From Lactobacillus sp. Sy-1 (GTDB taxonomy: Bacteria; Bacillota; Bacilli; Lactobacillales; Lactobacillaceae): a DNA stretch of 64,000 nt. This document shows, piece by piece, positions 36,436 through 44,908 of this stretch. The stretch is from assembly GCF_019303535.1 (NCBI RefSeq), contig NZ_JACCIU010000002.1:124001-188000 (forward strand). The letters run 5' to 3'. The notes beneath the pieces are model-generated. The model saw only the letters and a list, made by a program, of their open reading frames with translations. It was not told where the DNA came from and did not search any database. The translations under genes were made by a program, and so were the position numbers. Position 1 is the first letter of the stretch. Each line of letters begins with the position of its first letter.

Positions 36436-37605
36436 ATGGACTTAAAACAGTTGATTAGTAAGAATGCTAATAAGATTCAACCAGATGTAATTTCGAGTTT
36501 TAATTCACAAGTTGCAGGGATTAAGGATTTGATCCCACTAACGCTGGGGGAGCCAGATTTTAATACCCCTGAACATATTAAAGAAGCCGCGGTTCAGGCA
36601 ATCAGACGCAATGAAAGTCATTATACTGATCCCCAAGGAATTCCGGAATTACGTGAAGCAGCTACTAGTTACGTTCATGATAAATACGGGTTGGATTATG
36701 ACCCTAAAACTGAGGTTCTAGCGACTGCAGGAGTAAGTGAAGCATTGCTTTGTACCTTCCTAGCAATTATCGATCCAGGGGATGAGGTAATTATCCCTAC
36801 TCCTGGTTTTCCGGTTTATGAGGGGTCAGTAACTGTTCCAGGTGGGAAACCCGTGTTTATTGATACATCAGATAATGGCTTTAAATTAGATCCAAATAAA
36901 TTAAAGCAAGTTTTAGATGAACATGGCGATAGCGTTAAGGCACTGGTGCTAAACTATCCTAGTAACCCAACTGGGGTTACCTATAATGAAGCCGAGTTAA
37001 GGGCGCTAGCTGATGTAATCAAAGACTATGATGTATTAGTAATTAGTGATGAAATTTATAGCGAATTAACTTACGACCATAATCACTTCTCGTTTGCTAG
37101 ACTTCTTCCAGACCAAACGATTACTTATAATGGTCTATCTAAATCACATGCCATGACTGGATGGAGAGTGGGATTGGTATTTGCTAAACCCGCAATTTTA
37201 TCTGAAATCTTTAAAATGCACATGTTTGCTAGCTTTTCTATTACTACCAATGCTCAATATGCAGCAGTTGAGGCACTGAATAATGGTCGAAATGATGCTC
37301 AACCAATGAAAAAAGTATACGAAGAACGTCGAGACCTAGTTGCAAGTGGGTTGAAAGCAGTTGGTTTAGATAGCCCTAAACCTGAAGGAGCGTTTTACAT
37401 TTTTGCTTCTCTACCAGAATCATACAAAAACGATAGTATGAAGTTCTGTATTGACCTAGCTAATGAAGCTCACGTAGGGGTAGTCCCTGGAGTCGGGTTT
37501 GGTCCTGGGGGCGAAAATAGCTTTAGAATTAGTTATGCAGCAAGTACAGAGAGTCTTAAGGAAGCCGTTAAACGGATTCAAGAATTTGTTAAAAATCATG
37601 AGTGA
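36436..37605 (+). CDS. Class I PLP aminotransferase (copy B)
   Basis: The 389-residue protein shares the build of the enzyme at 21840-23018: LTLGEPDFNTPEHIKEAA, the YPSNPTG loop, the PLP lysine in YNGLSKSHAMTGWRVG, and FRISYAAS. The two are clear paralogues along the full length. Differences lie in the active-site approach (CPNNPTG versus YPSNPTG, and HVFNTYNVSS versus HMFASFSITT), which may mean different substrates. The gene is single, with GAGAGG before the start and a terminator after it. Confidence 0.9.
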   Translation: MDLKQLISKNANKIQPDVISSFNSQVAGIKDLIPLTLGEPDFNTPEHIKEAAVQAIRRNESHYTDPQGIPELREAATSYVHDKYGLDYDPKTEVLATAGVSEALLCTFLAIIDPGDEVIIPTPGFPVYEGSVTVPGGKPVFIDTSDNGFKLDPNKLKQVLDEHGDSVKALVLNYPSNPTGVTYNEAELRALADVIKDYDVLVISDEIYSELTYDHNHFSFARLLPDQTITYNGLSKSHAMTGWRVGLVFAKPAILSEIFKMHMFASFSITTNAQYAAVEALNNGRNDAQPMKKVYEERRDLVASGLKAVGLDSPKPEGAFYIFASLPESYKNDSMKFCIDLANEAHVGVVPGVGFGPGGENSFRISYAASTESLKEAVKRIQEFVKNHE

Positions 37606-37612
37606 TATCACG

Positions 37613-37653
37613 AGTAACCATTTTAGTTAACAATACAAAATGGTTACTTTTTT
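37613..37653 (+). terminator. Terminator of aminotransferase copy B
   Basis: AGTAACCATTTT pairs with AAAATGGTTACT, followed by a T run. Confidence 0.88.
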
Positions 37654-37846
37654 AAATTAATTACAAAAAATTAGTTAATTGTTAAAATGCTATTAAATAA
37701 GGAATGAAAGCGATTAAAAAACGCTAATTCTGGGTTTTAGTGTGAGGTCATCTTACATCAAACGTATACAAATCTTAAAAAAGCTGATAAAATATAAGTC
37801 ATAAATTAAAAATGTGTAGCTTCGGTTACGCGAAGGAGATATCGTC

Positions 37847-39286
37847 ATGAAAAAATTAAAGGTGTTCTTTAATGCAATGGTAATAGCGCTGTTTGCGTTG
37901 TTAATCGGGGCCGGGTTTTCCACCCAAACCGCCCATGCTGAAAAGACCTATCAAATTGGGACAGATGTTACTTTCCCTCCATTTGAATTTGCGAATAATC
38001 AAAATAAATATGTCGGAATCGACATTGATTTGATGAAAGCAATTGCTAAGGATCAGGGCTTTAAGGTTAACATTAAGCCGATTGGATTTAATGCTGCGGT
38101 TCAAGCAACTCAGTCTGGACAAATTGATGGTGTGATTGCCGGGATGAATATTACTCCCGAACGGGCTCAAACCTTTGATTTCTCTAAGCCATACTATAAA
38201 TCTGGGGTTGTAATGGCCGTTAAGCAAGGCGGCAGCGTTAAGGACCTCAACCAACTGCGGGGCAAGAAAGTTGCCGTTAAGACCGGGACCTCAGGTGCGG
38301 CGTATGCCAACAGCATCAAGAATAAGTACGGATTCAAAGTAGTTACTTTTGATGACTCCAGCAATATGTATCAAGACGTGTTAACTGGGAACTCCGCTGC
38401 CTGTTTCGAAGACGAACCAGTTATGAAGTACAGTATCAAGCAGGGAACCAAGCTTGCAATCGTTACAAAGCCTGCTGATAGTGGTTCCTACGGATTTGCC
38501 GTTGACAAGGGGAAAAATAAAGTATTGCTTGCTAAGTTCAACAAGGGACTTGCTAACCTCCAAAAGAATGGTGAATACAAGAAGATTGTTGACCACTACC
38601 TTGAAAGTAAGGGAACTAACGCTGGTTCTAGCGATCACACATTCTGGGGGATTCTAAAGCAAAACAAGGGCTTCTTATGGAATGGATTCCTTCAAACCCT
38701 TTGGTTAAGTATCGTTTCCATCTTCTTTGCAACCCTATTCGGGGTTATTGTTGGATTACTTGGGGTCCTTCCTTACAAGTTTTTCCAAGGATTATCTAGT
38801 ACCATTATCTACATCTTCCGTGGATTGCCATTGCTAGTGTTGGCGCTGTTCATCTACACGGGAATTCCAACGTTAACCGGAACTAAGATTCCAGCGTTCA
38901 TCGCCGGGGTCGTCACCCTAATGTTCAATGAAGGGGCTTATATTGCGGCCTTCGTTCGTGGGGGGATTAATTCCGTTGACAGTGGTCAGATGGAAGCTGC
39001 CCGGAGTTTAGGATTGCCATTCTCCAAGTCAATGTTTAAGGTGATTCTGCCACAAGGAATTAAGTTGATTATTCCATCATTCATTAACCAATTTATTATT
39101 ACTTTGAAGGATACTTCGATTCTCTCAATCATTGGAATTCTAGAATTAACCCAAACTGGGAAAATTATTATCGCAAGAAACCTTGAAGGATTTAAGGTCT
39201 GGACAATTGTTGCTTTGATTTACTTAATCGTGATCACGCTGTTGACCTGGTTATCTAAATGGGGTGAAAGGAGAACTAGATTATGA
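37847..39286 (+). CDS. glnP: Amino-acid ABC transporter, substrate-binding/permease fusion
   Basis: The 479-residue protein fuses a signal peptide (cut near AHA), a family-3 substrate-binding domain (about residues 30-255; [31 protein letters not shown]), and an inner-membrane permease domain (about 270-475; [22 protein letters not shown], the contact to the ATPase). GlnP proteins of lactic acid bacteria have this design and take up glutamine, glutamate or asparagine; the exact substrate here is not proven. AAGGAGAT precedes the start. Its end overlaps the ATPase gene by 4 bp. Confidence 0.93.
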   Translation: MKKLKVFFNAMVIALFALLIGAGFSTQTAHAEKTYQIGTDVTFPPFEFANNQNKYVGIDIDLMKAIAKDQGFKVNIKPIGFNAAVQATQSGQIDGVIAGMNITPERAQTFDFSKPYYKSGVVMAVKQGGSVKDLNQLRGKKVAVKTGTSGAAYANSIKNKYGFKVVTFDDSSNMYQDVLTGNSAACFEDEPVMKYSIKQGTKLAIVTKPADSGSYGFAVDKGKNKVLLAKFNKGLANLQKNGEYKKIVDHYLESKGTNAGSSDHTFWGILKQNKGFLWNGFLQTLWLSIVSIFFATLFGVIVGLLGVLPYKFFQGLSSTIIYIFRGLPLLVLALFIYTGIPTLTGTKIPAFIAGVVTLMFNEGAYIAAFVRGGINSVDSGQMEAARSLGLPFSKSMFKVILPQGIKLIIPSFINQFIITLKDTSILSIIGILELTQTGKIIIARNLEGFKVWTIVALIYLIVITLLTWLSKWGERRTRL

Positions 39287-40011
39287 TTAAAGTAGACGTT
39301 AAAAACCTAGTTAAGAACTACGGGAGCAACCACGTTTTAAAGAACGTTGACTTCCAAGTTCAAAAAAATGAAGTGGTCGTAATTATCGGGCCATCAGGAT
39401 CTGGGAAGAGTACGCTATTAAGAACCTTGAATAAGTTGGAAGAACCAACTTCTGGTTCAGTGGTAATTGATGGTAAAGATATCGCCGATCCAAAGACCGA
39501 TATTAACAAGGTTCGTGAAAACATCGGGATGGTGTTCCAACACTTTAACCTCTTTAATAACCTTTCAGTTGGTGACAACATCATGTTAGCACCGGTTGAA
39601 TTAAAGAAGGAAAATAAAGCGGAAGCCGTTAAGCAGGCACAGGAACTATTGAAGATCGTTAACCTGTCCCAAAAATTCGACGCCAAGGTGCAATCGCTTT
39701 CCGGTGGGCAAAAACAACGGATTGCCATTGCGCGCGCATTGGCAATGAATCCTGACATCATGCTGTTTGATGAACCAACCAGTGCGCTGGATCCAGAAAT
39801 GGTCGGCGATGTGCTTCAGGTAATGAAGCGTTTGGCTAAGGACGGAATGACGATGGTGGTTGTAACTCACGAAATGGGTTTTGCTCGTGAAGTTGCTGAC
39901 CGAGTGGTCTTCGTTGATGAAGGGAAGATTTTGGAATCAGGAACTCCTGAAGACATCTTTGAACATCCAAAGAATCCACGGCTACAATCATTCCTAGAAA
40001 AAGTTTTATAG
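39283..40011 (+). CDS. glnQ: Amino-acid ABC transporter ATPase
   Basis: The 242-residue ATPase has Walker [16 protein letters not shown], the Q-loop [13 protein letters not shown], signature [17 protein letters not shown] and Walker [18 protein letters not shown]. These are typical of polar amino-acid importers. It energises the fusion protein encoded upstream, to which it is coupled by an ATGA overlap. A strong terminator follows. Confidence 0.95.
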   Translation: MIKVDVKNLVKNYGSNHVLKNVDFQVQKNEVVVIIGPSGSGKSTLLRTLNKLEEPTSGSVVIDGKDIADPKTDINKVRENIGMVFQHFNLFNNLSVGDNIMLAPVELKKENKAEAVKQAQELLKIVNLSQKFDAKVQSLSGGQKQRIAIARALAMNPDIMLFDEPTSALDPEMVGDVLQVMKRLAKDGMTMVVVTHEMGFAREVADRVVFVDEGKILESGTPEDIFEHPKNPRLQSFLEKVL

Positions 40012-40018
40012 GATATTA

Positions 40019-40053
40019 AATAACCATTCCCAATTGGGGAATGGTTATTTTTT
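40019..40053 (+). terminator. Terminator of the amino-acid transporter operon
   Basis: AATAACCATTCCC pairs with GGGGAATGGTTATT around AATT, then a T run. Confidence 0.9.
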
Positions 40054-40250
40054 CACCTTTTTTGCTACTTACCCCACTCTAATGATTTTGATGGGTTATA
40101 TGATTGCAGGACTAAAACTGATGGAGGAATCTAATGGAAAGAAAGTAATTTGACTTGGATAAAACTAAGCACTTTAAATTCCTATTTAAAAAATCGTTAG
40201 TTAATAATTATGATATATTATAATTATCAACTAACTTAGGAGTGTTAGAC

Positions 40251-40871
40251 ATGAAAAAAATAAATCAATCACTAATCCATCAAATGATCTTACCACTAGC
40301 AATTGTTAGCATTACAACTGGCTCCATAGTCAATGTCGTCCAACCAATTCAAGTAAGTGCTGCTAAAACAAAGGCACAAAAAAATAACTCACTATCTGGG
40401 ATGAGTAAGGTGAATCGCTACATTAATAGCTATAACCAAATGATTAAGTTGTACTATGACCGGGTTACTATTCAAGGGATAAAGTCAAAACCAACTAAGA
40501 GCCTCTATGTTAAAGGTCCCAGCGCTGGGAGTTCAGTTAGCTATCCAAATTCATATAAGGGAATCGCACAATCCGTCCTGGCGATTGCTAACTTTATGAC
40601 CACTAAGGATGAGTTTAGTGACGCGGATCCTGAAAATAATTTAAATGTTTTTACTACTTATGATGAAATTAACTATAATCTACTTAATGATTTTAAAAAA
40701 ATGTTCAAAAGTCAATTAAGTGCTAGTGAATATAAAATGGTGGTAAGTAAGTCTGAGGCTGCTACCAAGGCGCAGCCGAACGGAGTGGATAAAACACCAT
40801 TCGAAAATTCATTAAATGCGCAAAAAGATGCGTTTTTTGCACTTGCTAAGGCAATTGCAAAGGTTAAATAA
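40251..40871 (+). CDS. Secreted protein, unknown function
   Basis: The 206-residue protein has a Sec signal (MKKINQSLIHQMILPLAIVS, cut near VSA) and a mature region without anchor motifs. It contains SKVNRYINSYNQMIKLYYDR, a small Gly/Ser turn and helical segments ending in KDAFFALAKAIAKVK. ATG 40251 has AGGAG eight bases upstream. It is a single gene with promoter space and its own terminator. I do not recognise the family. Confidence 0.75.
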   Translation: MKKINQSLIHQMILPLAIVSITTGSIVNVVQPIQVSAAKTKAQKNNSLSGMSKVNRYINSYNQMIKLYYDRVTIQGIKSKPTKSLYVKGPSAGSSVSYPNSYKGIAQSVLAIANFMTTKDEFSDADPENNLNVFTTYDEINYNLLNDFKKMFKSQLSASEYKMVVSKSEAATKAQPNGVDKTPFENSLNAQKDAFFALAKAIAKVK

Positions 40872-40872
40872 T

Positions 40873-40913
40873 AAAAATGAGGGTTCTGATTAAGATCAGG
40901 ATCCTCATTTTTA
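40873..40913. terminator. Bidirectional terminator
   Basis: AAAAATGAGG and inner CTGAT pair with ATCAG and CCTCATTTTT. It lies between the convergent secreted-protein and aldo/keto reductase genes. Confidence 0.85.
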
Positions 40914-40914
40914 A

Positions 40915-41766
40915 TTAACGCTTAAAACTTGCAATTCTGCGGATTTGTTCTGGATTAGCGTGGTCAAAGAATTGGCTAACATTGGTGTCCAATTTGCTAA
41001 TTTGATTCATTTCATCTGAATTTAATTCAAAGTCTAAAACATCAATATTTTCCGCCATTCTGCTAGGGCGGACCGACTTAGCAAGTGGAATAATGTTTCT
41101 TTGCACGAGCCATCTTAATACAACCTGGCCAATTGATTTATTGTGGGCATCACCAATTGCCTTTAAAACTGGATTTTCAAAGAGATGATTACGCCCTTCA
41201 GCAAATGGGGCCCAGGCTTCAACTTGAATTCCTTCAGCTTGCAAGAATGCAACTTGTTGATTATTTTGGAAGAATGGATTAACTTCAATTTGATTTACGG
41301 CTGGTTTTACCTCGTTAAATTCCATTAAGTTAGTGATTTGGGCATTGTCAAAGTTAGAAACTCCAATGTGTTTGACCTTCCCATCCTTTTGAGCGGCTTC
41401 CATTGCCCGCCATGCAGCAAAGATATCGTTATATGGTTGATGGATTAATAATAAATCTAGGTAATCTAATTTAAGTTTGCTTAGTGATTTATCAATTGCA
41501 TCAGCTGCACGATCAGCAGTAACGTCTGAAACCCATAACTTAGTGGTAATGAATAATTCATCACGGGTAACCAATCCGGCATCAATTACCGATTGGATTC
41601 CTTCCCCAACACCAATTTCATTTTGGTAAGAAGCTGCGGTATCAATTAAGCGATAACCGGTCTTTACGGCGTTAATTACTGCTTGCTTAGCATCTGCTTG
41701 ATTGGGTACTTGAAAGACCCCAAAACCTAACTTAGGCATTTCACTTTGAATTTGATTTTCAGTCAT
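40915..41766 (-). CDS. Aldo/keto reductase
   Basis: The 283-residue TIM-barrel NADPH enzyme shows LIDTAASYQNEIGVGEGI (catalytic Asp and Tyr), FITTKLWVSD (Lys) and LLIHQPYND (His). The cofactor motif is IPLAKSVRPSRMAEN. It reduces aldehydes or ketones such as methylglyoxal; the substrate is open. It follows the flavodoxin-fold reductase gene by 13 bp, and both should be driven by the MerR-type promoter at 42233-42263. Confidence 0.92.
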   Translation of the reverse strand: MTENQIQSEMPKLGFGVFQVPNQADAKQAVINAVKTGYRLIDTAASYQNEIGVGEGIQSVIDAGLVTRDELFITTKLWVSDVTADRAADAIDKSLSKLKLDYLDLLLIHQPYNDIFAAWRAMEAAQKDGKVKHIGVSNFDNAQITNLMEFNEVKPAVNQIEVNPFFQNNQQVAFLQAEGIQVEAWAPFAEGRNHLFENPVLKAIGDAHNKSIGQVVLRWLVQRNIIPLAKSVRPSRMAENIDVLDFELNSDEMNQISKLDTNVSQFFDHANPEQIRRIASFKR

Positions 41767-41779
41767 TTGTTTTTCCTCC

Positions 41780-42199
41780 CTAATTATGAACCACTTTAAC
41801 TAATTGCATATCGAATCTACCGGCAACGTGCTCCCAGACGTGGGTAACATGTTGAATTGTATCTGATGGTTCCATACCATCGATGATTAGGTAAAGGTCT
41901 TTTCCAGCGAACGGATTATTAGGCCCCATTACCTGGGTCATTCGATCAATTAAAATTTTCATGTATGCGGACATAGAAGACCAATACACCGGGGTACCAA
42001 CAATAATGGTGTGAGCCTGTTTAACTTGATCACAAACAGTTTTGAACTGATCGCCAGGCCGCATTTCTTGACCAAGTGGGTAAATCATGTATTCCACGAG
42101 GTTAATGGTTTCATATTGATCAATGTTTAATCTTTGTTTAACTAACTCTTCGGTTAATCCATTTGGATCCTTACTGGCGTTAATAAATAAATTTTCCAA
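41780..42199 (-). CDS. NAD(P)H-dependent flavodoxin-fold oxidoreductase
   Basis: The 139-residue protein belongs to the NADPH-dependent FMN reductase family: LFINASKDPNGLT for the FMN phosphate and VGTPVYWSSMSAYMKILIDRM for the isoalloxazine. It is shorter than many members (about 170-180), so the C-terminal part may be reduced. It starts with TTG after GGGAG at nine bases. It heads a two-gene operon with the aldo/keto reductase under a MerR-type promoter. Confidence 0.85.
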   Translation of the reverse strand: MENLFINASKDPNGLTEELVKQRLNIDQYETINLVEYMIYPLGQEMRPGDQFKTVCDQVKQAHTIIVGTPVYWSSMSAYMKILIDRMTQVMGPNNPFAGKDLYLIIDGMEPSDTIQHVTHVWEHVAGRFDMQLVKVVHN

Positions 42200-42232
42200 T
42201 TGTTAAAGCTCCCTTCGTTTAAGAATGATGCT

Positions 42233-42263
42233 ATTCTAAACCTTAAAGCCGACTTGAATGCAA
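42233..42263 (-). promoter_or_regulatory. MerR-type promoter of the reductase operon
   Basis: Minus strand: TTGCAT, a 19-bp spacer, TAGAAT. The spacer begins TCAAGTCGGCTTTAAGG, an imperfect dyad. The 19-bp spacer is typical of MerR-regulated promoters. Confidence 0.8.
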
Positions 42264-42268
42264 ATGAT

Positions 42269-42667
42269 TTAACCCTGTTTTTGGTTCAGATGGTTTAAAT
42301 TCTTCTTTTCATATTGGAGGAGGTGGGTGCCATACCGCTTAATTTTATTGTGCAAGTAGTCCCTGGTTTGAATTAAGTCGTTAATTTCTTGATTAATTTT
42401 ATCCTCTTGGGCTTGTAGAATTGCCTTGCGTTTTGGAATCGAACTGTCACCCTCAATAATTAAACTGGTGTATTGTTTAAGGGAGGGAATTGAAATTCCA
42501 GCCTTTCTTAATGCAATAATAAAGTGAATCCACTCTTCATTAAATTTTGTAAAGTTTCGATACCCATTTTGATCGCGGGGGACCGGTGGCATTACCGCTT
42601 CTTTTTCCCAAAAGCGAATCGTCGCTTTATCAACATGGTATTTTTTACTAACTTCATTTATATTCAT
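42269..42667 (-). CDS. MerR-family regulator (MerR1)
   Basis: The 132-residue protein has the MerR winged helix (MNINEVSKKYHVDKATIRFW, then EAVMPPVPRDQNGYRNF) and a dimerising coiled coil near residues 80-120. It is short, without an extra ligand domain and without clustered cysteines, like aldehyde- or quinone-responsive members. ATG 42667 has GAGGTG at good distance; GTG 42676 is an alternative. It lies between the reductase operon and the MFS gene, and matching operators stand before all three transcripts. Confidence 0.9.
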   Translation of the reverse strand: MNINEVSKKYHVDKATIRFWEKEAVMPPVPRDQNGYRNFTKFNEEWIHFIIALRKAGISIPSLKQYTSLIIEGDSSIPKRKAILQAQEDKINQEINDLIQTRDYLHNKIKRYGTHLLQYEKKNLNHLNQKQG

Positions 42668-42692
42668 TTCGAACACCTCAATTCATATTTAC

Positions 42693-42723
42693 ATTTTAAT
42701 CCTTAAAGTGAACTTGAATGCAA
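42693..42723 (-). promoter_or_regulatory. MerR-type promoter of merR1
   Basis: Minus strand: TTGCAT, a 19-bp spacer starting TCAAGTTCACTTTAAGG, TAAAAT. It matches the other two class-1 sites and points to self-control. Confidence 0.78.
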
Positions 42724-42746
42724 GTGGTTTAATTTAAAATTTATAC

Positions 42747-42777
42747 TTGCATTCAAGTCGACTTGAAGGTCTACAAT
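42747..42777 (+). promoter_or_regulatory. MerR-type promoter of the MFS exporter
   Basis: TTGCAT, a 19-bp spacer, TACAAT. TTCAAGTCGACTTGAA (42752-42767) is a perfect 16-bp palindrome within it, the best copy of the class-1 operator. Confidence 0.85.
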
Positions 42778-42811
42778 AAATCCATTCTGAAATTGATTGG
42801 AGAATGATAAA

Positions 42812-44146
42812 ATGACAACCAAGAGTAGATTCGGCATGGTATTGCCAATTATTCTAGTTAGTTACTTCTTAATTTTATTAGATAACTCAGTTGTATTCAC
42901 TAGTACGGTGAAAATCGCTGCTGACTTAGGGATGTCTAAGGCAGATGTTAGCTGGGTCACTAATATCTATGCATTGATGTTTGGGAGTTTATTACTACTA
43001 GGTGGACGGCTAGGTGATTTATATGGACGCAAGGTAATCCTGATTATTGGAATTATTATTTTTACATTAGGATCGTTTTTAGTCGGGAGTTCGACTTCGG
43101 GAACCATGATTATTTTAATGCGAGCGCTGCAAGGAATTGGCTCCGCGATCTTAGCGCCGACGACCCTAGCATTGTTACTGGATAGCTATGAAGGTGAAAC
43201 CCGGCAAAAAGCGATTTCATACTACGGGGTGACCGCAGGAATTGGTGCCAGCATTGGAATTATTGTAGGGGGCTTAATTACCACCTACGTTTCCTGGCGA
43301 TGGGGATTTTACATTAACGTTCCAATTGGAATTGGATTAATTATTTTAGCTATGATTTTTATTCAAAAGGGAAGAACCAGGGATGCCCACTTAGATTACG
43401 TAGGGACCTTATTGTCTGTAGTGGGATTGTTCCTATTAGTTTATAGTATTAACGGTTCTAGTTATCGATTACCATCATTTTTAATTTCAATCGGATTGTT
43501 AGCATTATTTGTAATAATTGAAAAACGAAAGTCCAATCCACTGATGCCGTTCAAACTATTTGCTGATCCTGAACGTAGGTGGGCGTACGTAGCTAGATTT
43601 TTATTTGCTGGAATTGCGATTGCTTACTTCTTCTTGGTTCCTCAAACGTTGCAACAGGTTTATGGATACACACCACTAATGTCAGCATTAGCATTTATGC
43701 CTGAGACGATTCCACAGTTTATCTTTGGTTTGATCCAGTCTAAACTATCTAATCGTGTATCAAATAATACGCTACTGCTAATTGGAGTATCGATTACTGT
43801 CATTGGTGTAATCCTACAATTCATAATTGGATTAGAACACGGATATTTAATTGGGGTTGCTATTCCAATGGTGATTTTTGGGATTGGCCAGGGACTAGCA
43901 TTTGGTCCATTAACCTCAGCTGGGGTGGCGCATGCCGACGATCAAATTGCTGGAGCAGCTTCTAGTGCGGTGAATGTATTCCATCAACTCGGTGCATCAG
44001 TTATTCTTTCAATGGTGGTGGCACTTTCTTCGATTCTTGCCACGCCAGTTGCTCAGTACCAACATGAATTTATGATTTTAGTTGTGGTGGGGATTTTGAC
44101 CATCATTGCAGCTGGATTAATTAAACGGGCGGCAAATAAAGATTGA
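42812..44146 (+). CDS. MFS drug exporter (EmrB/QacA-like)
   Basis: The 444-residue membrane protein has about 12-14 helices and MFS motifs: LDNSVVFTSTVKIAADL in helix 1 (motif D1), LGGRLGDLYGRKVILI (motif A) and a GxxxG-rich helix 5 (GVTAGIGASIGIIVGGLI region, motif C) typical of proton-driven exporters. The likely job is efflux of a toxic compound linked to the reductases nearby. ATG 42812 has GGAG nine bases before it. Its stop codon overlaps the next promoter. Confidence 0.92.
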   Translation: MTTKSRFGMVLPIILVSYFLILLDNSVVFTSTVKIAADLGMSKADVSWVTNIYALMFGSLLLLGGRLGDLYGRKVILIIGIIIFTLGSFLVGSSTSGTMIILMRALQGIGSAILAPTTLALLLDSYEGETRQKAISYYGVTAGIGASIGIIVGGLITTYVSWRWGFYINVPIGIGLIILAMIFIQKGRTRDAHLDYVGTLLSVVGLFLLVYSINGSSYRLPSFLISIGLLALFVIIEKRKSNPLMPFKLFADPERRWAYVARFLFAGIAIAYFFLVPQTLQQVYGYTPLMSALAFMPETIPQFIFGLIQSKLSNRVSNNTLLLIGVSITVIGVILQFIIGLEHGYLIGVAIPMVIFGIGQGLAFGPLTSAGVAHADDQIAGAASSAVNVFHQLGASVILSMVVALSSILATPVAQYQHEFMILVVVGILTIIAAGLIKRAANKD

Positions 44147-44173
44147 CTTAAAGTTAGCTTTAATCGTTATAAT
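44143..44173 (+). promoter_or_regulatory. MerR-type promoter of the NAD(P)-binding reductase gene
   Basis: TTGACT, a 19-bp spacer starting TAAAGTTAGCTTTAATC, perfect TATAAT. It belongs to the second operator class, shared with the promoter of merR2. Confidence 0.78.
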
Positions 44174-44194
44174 GAAAATCAATGAGGTGATAAA

Positions 44195-44794
44195 ATGAAA
44201 AAAGTTTTAATTATTGGGGCCACGGGTTCATTGGGCCGGACCTTAACAAACCAATTGATTAGTAATGATAACTATGAATTAACCCTGTTTGCTCGTTCAG
44301 CAACTAGCTTAAATTGGGATCCGAATAACGTTAAATTAATTGATGGCGATGTTTTAAATCAAGAAGATTTAGCATCTGGGTTAAAAAATCAAGATGCAGT
44401 TTTTGTAGCGCTAAGTGGACCATTATCCCAAATGGCAACTTCAATTGTAAATGCTTTACAAGCCTATCCAAGCGAAAGGTTAATCTTTATCAGCTCAATG
44501 GGAATTTATAATGAAATTCCAGCATCTGTCGGTGCAGGTGGGAACCTAGCTAACAATCCGATTTTACAACCGTATCGGGATGCAGCTGATATTGTTGCTG
44601 ATAGTGGCCTTAATTATACCGTTATTCGCCCCGGTTGGTTTGACAACGGAAACGATGAATATGAAGTTACTAGCAAGACCGAACCATTTGGCGGTCATGA
44701 TGTTTCACGAGCAGCAATTGCTGATTTAGTGACCAAAATTATTGATAATCCGGACCTATACAATCAGACCAGTATTGGGATTAACCGACCATAA
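44195..44794 (+). CDS. NAD(P)-binding SDR/NmrA-like reductase
   Basis: The 199-residue atypical short-chain reductase has IIGATGSLGRTLTNQL as nucleotide motif, VKLIDGDVLN, and LIFISSMGIYNEIP near the active site, with IRPGWFDNG later. Proteins of this kind reduce quinones or carbonyls, or sense NADP(H). It is a single gene between a 19-bp-spacer promoter and a terminator, so it probably responds to the same stress as the neighbours. Confidence 0.88.
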   Translation: MKKVLIIGATGSLGRTLTNQLISNDNYELTLFARSATSLNWDPNNVKLIDGDVLNQEDLASGLKNQDAVFVALSGPLSQMATSIVNALQAYPSERLIFISSMGIYNEIPASVGAGGNLANNPILQPYRDAADIVADSGLNYTVIRPGWFDNGNDEYEVTSKTEPFGGHDVSRAAIADLVTKIIDNPDLYNQTSIGINRP

Positions 44795-44798
44795 TTTA

Positions 44799-44842
44799 AG
44801 TGCTGTAGTAAAATTAAATTTTTATTACAGCACTTTCTTTTT
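44799..44842 (+). terminator. Terminator of the reductase gene
   Basis: AGTGCTGTA pairs with TACAGCACT, extended by A/T pairs, and a T-rich tract follows. Confidence 0.85.
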
Positions 44843-44908
44843 GTAATTACGGATGTTATGTTATTGAGCGGATATTTATTAAATATTATAAAAAAGGCGG
44901 CTATATTT

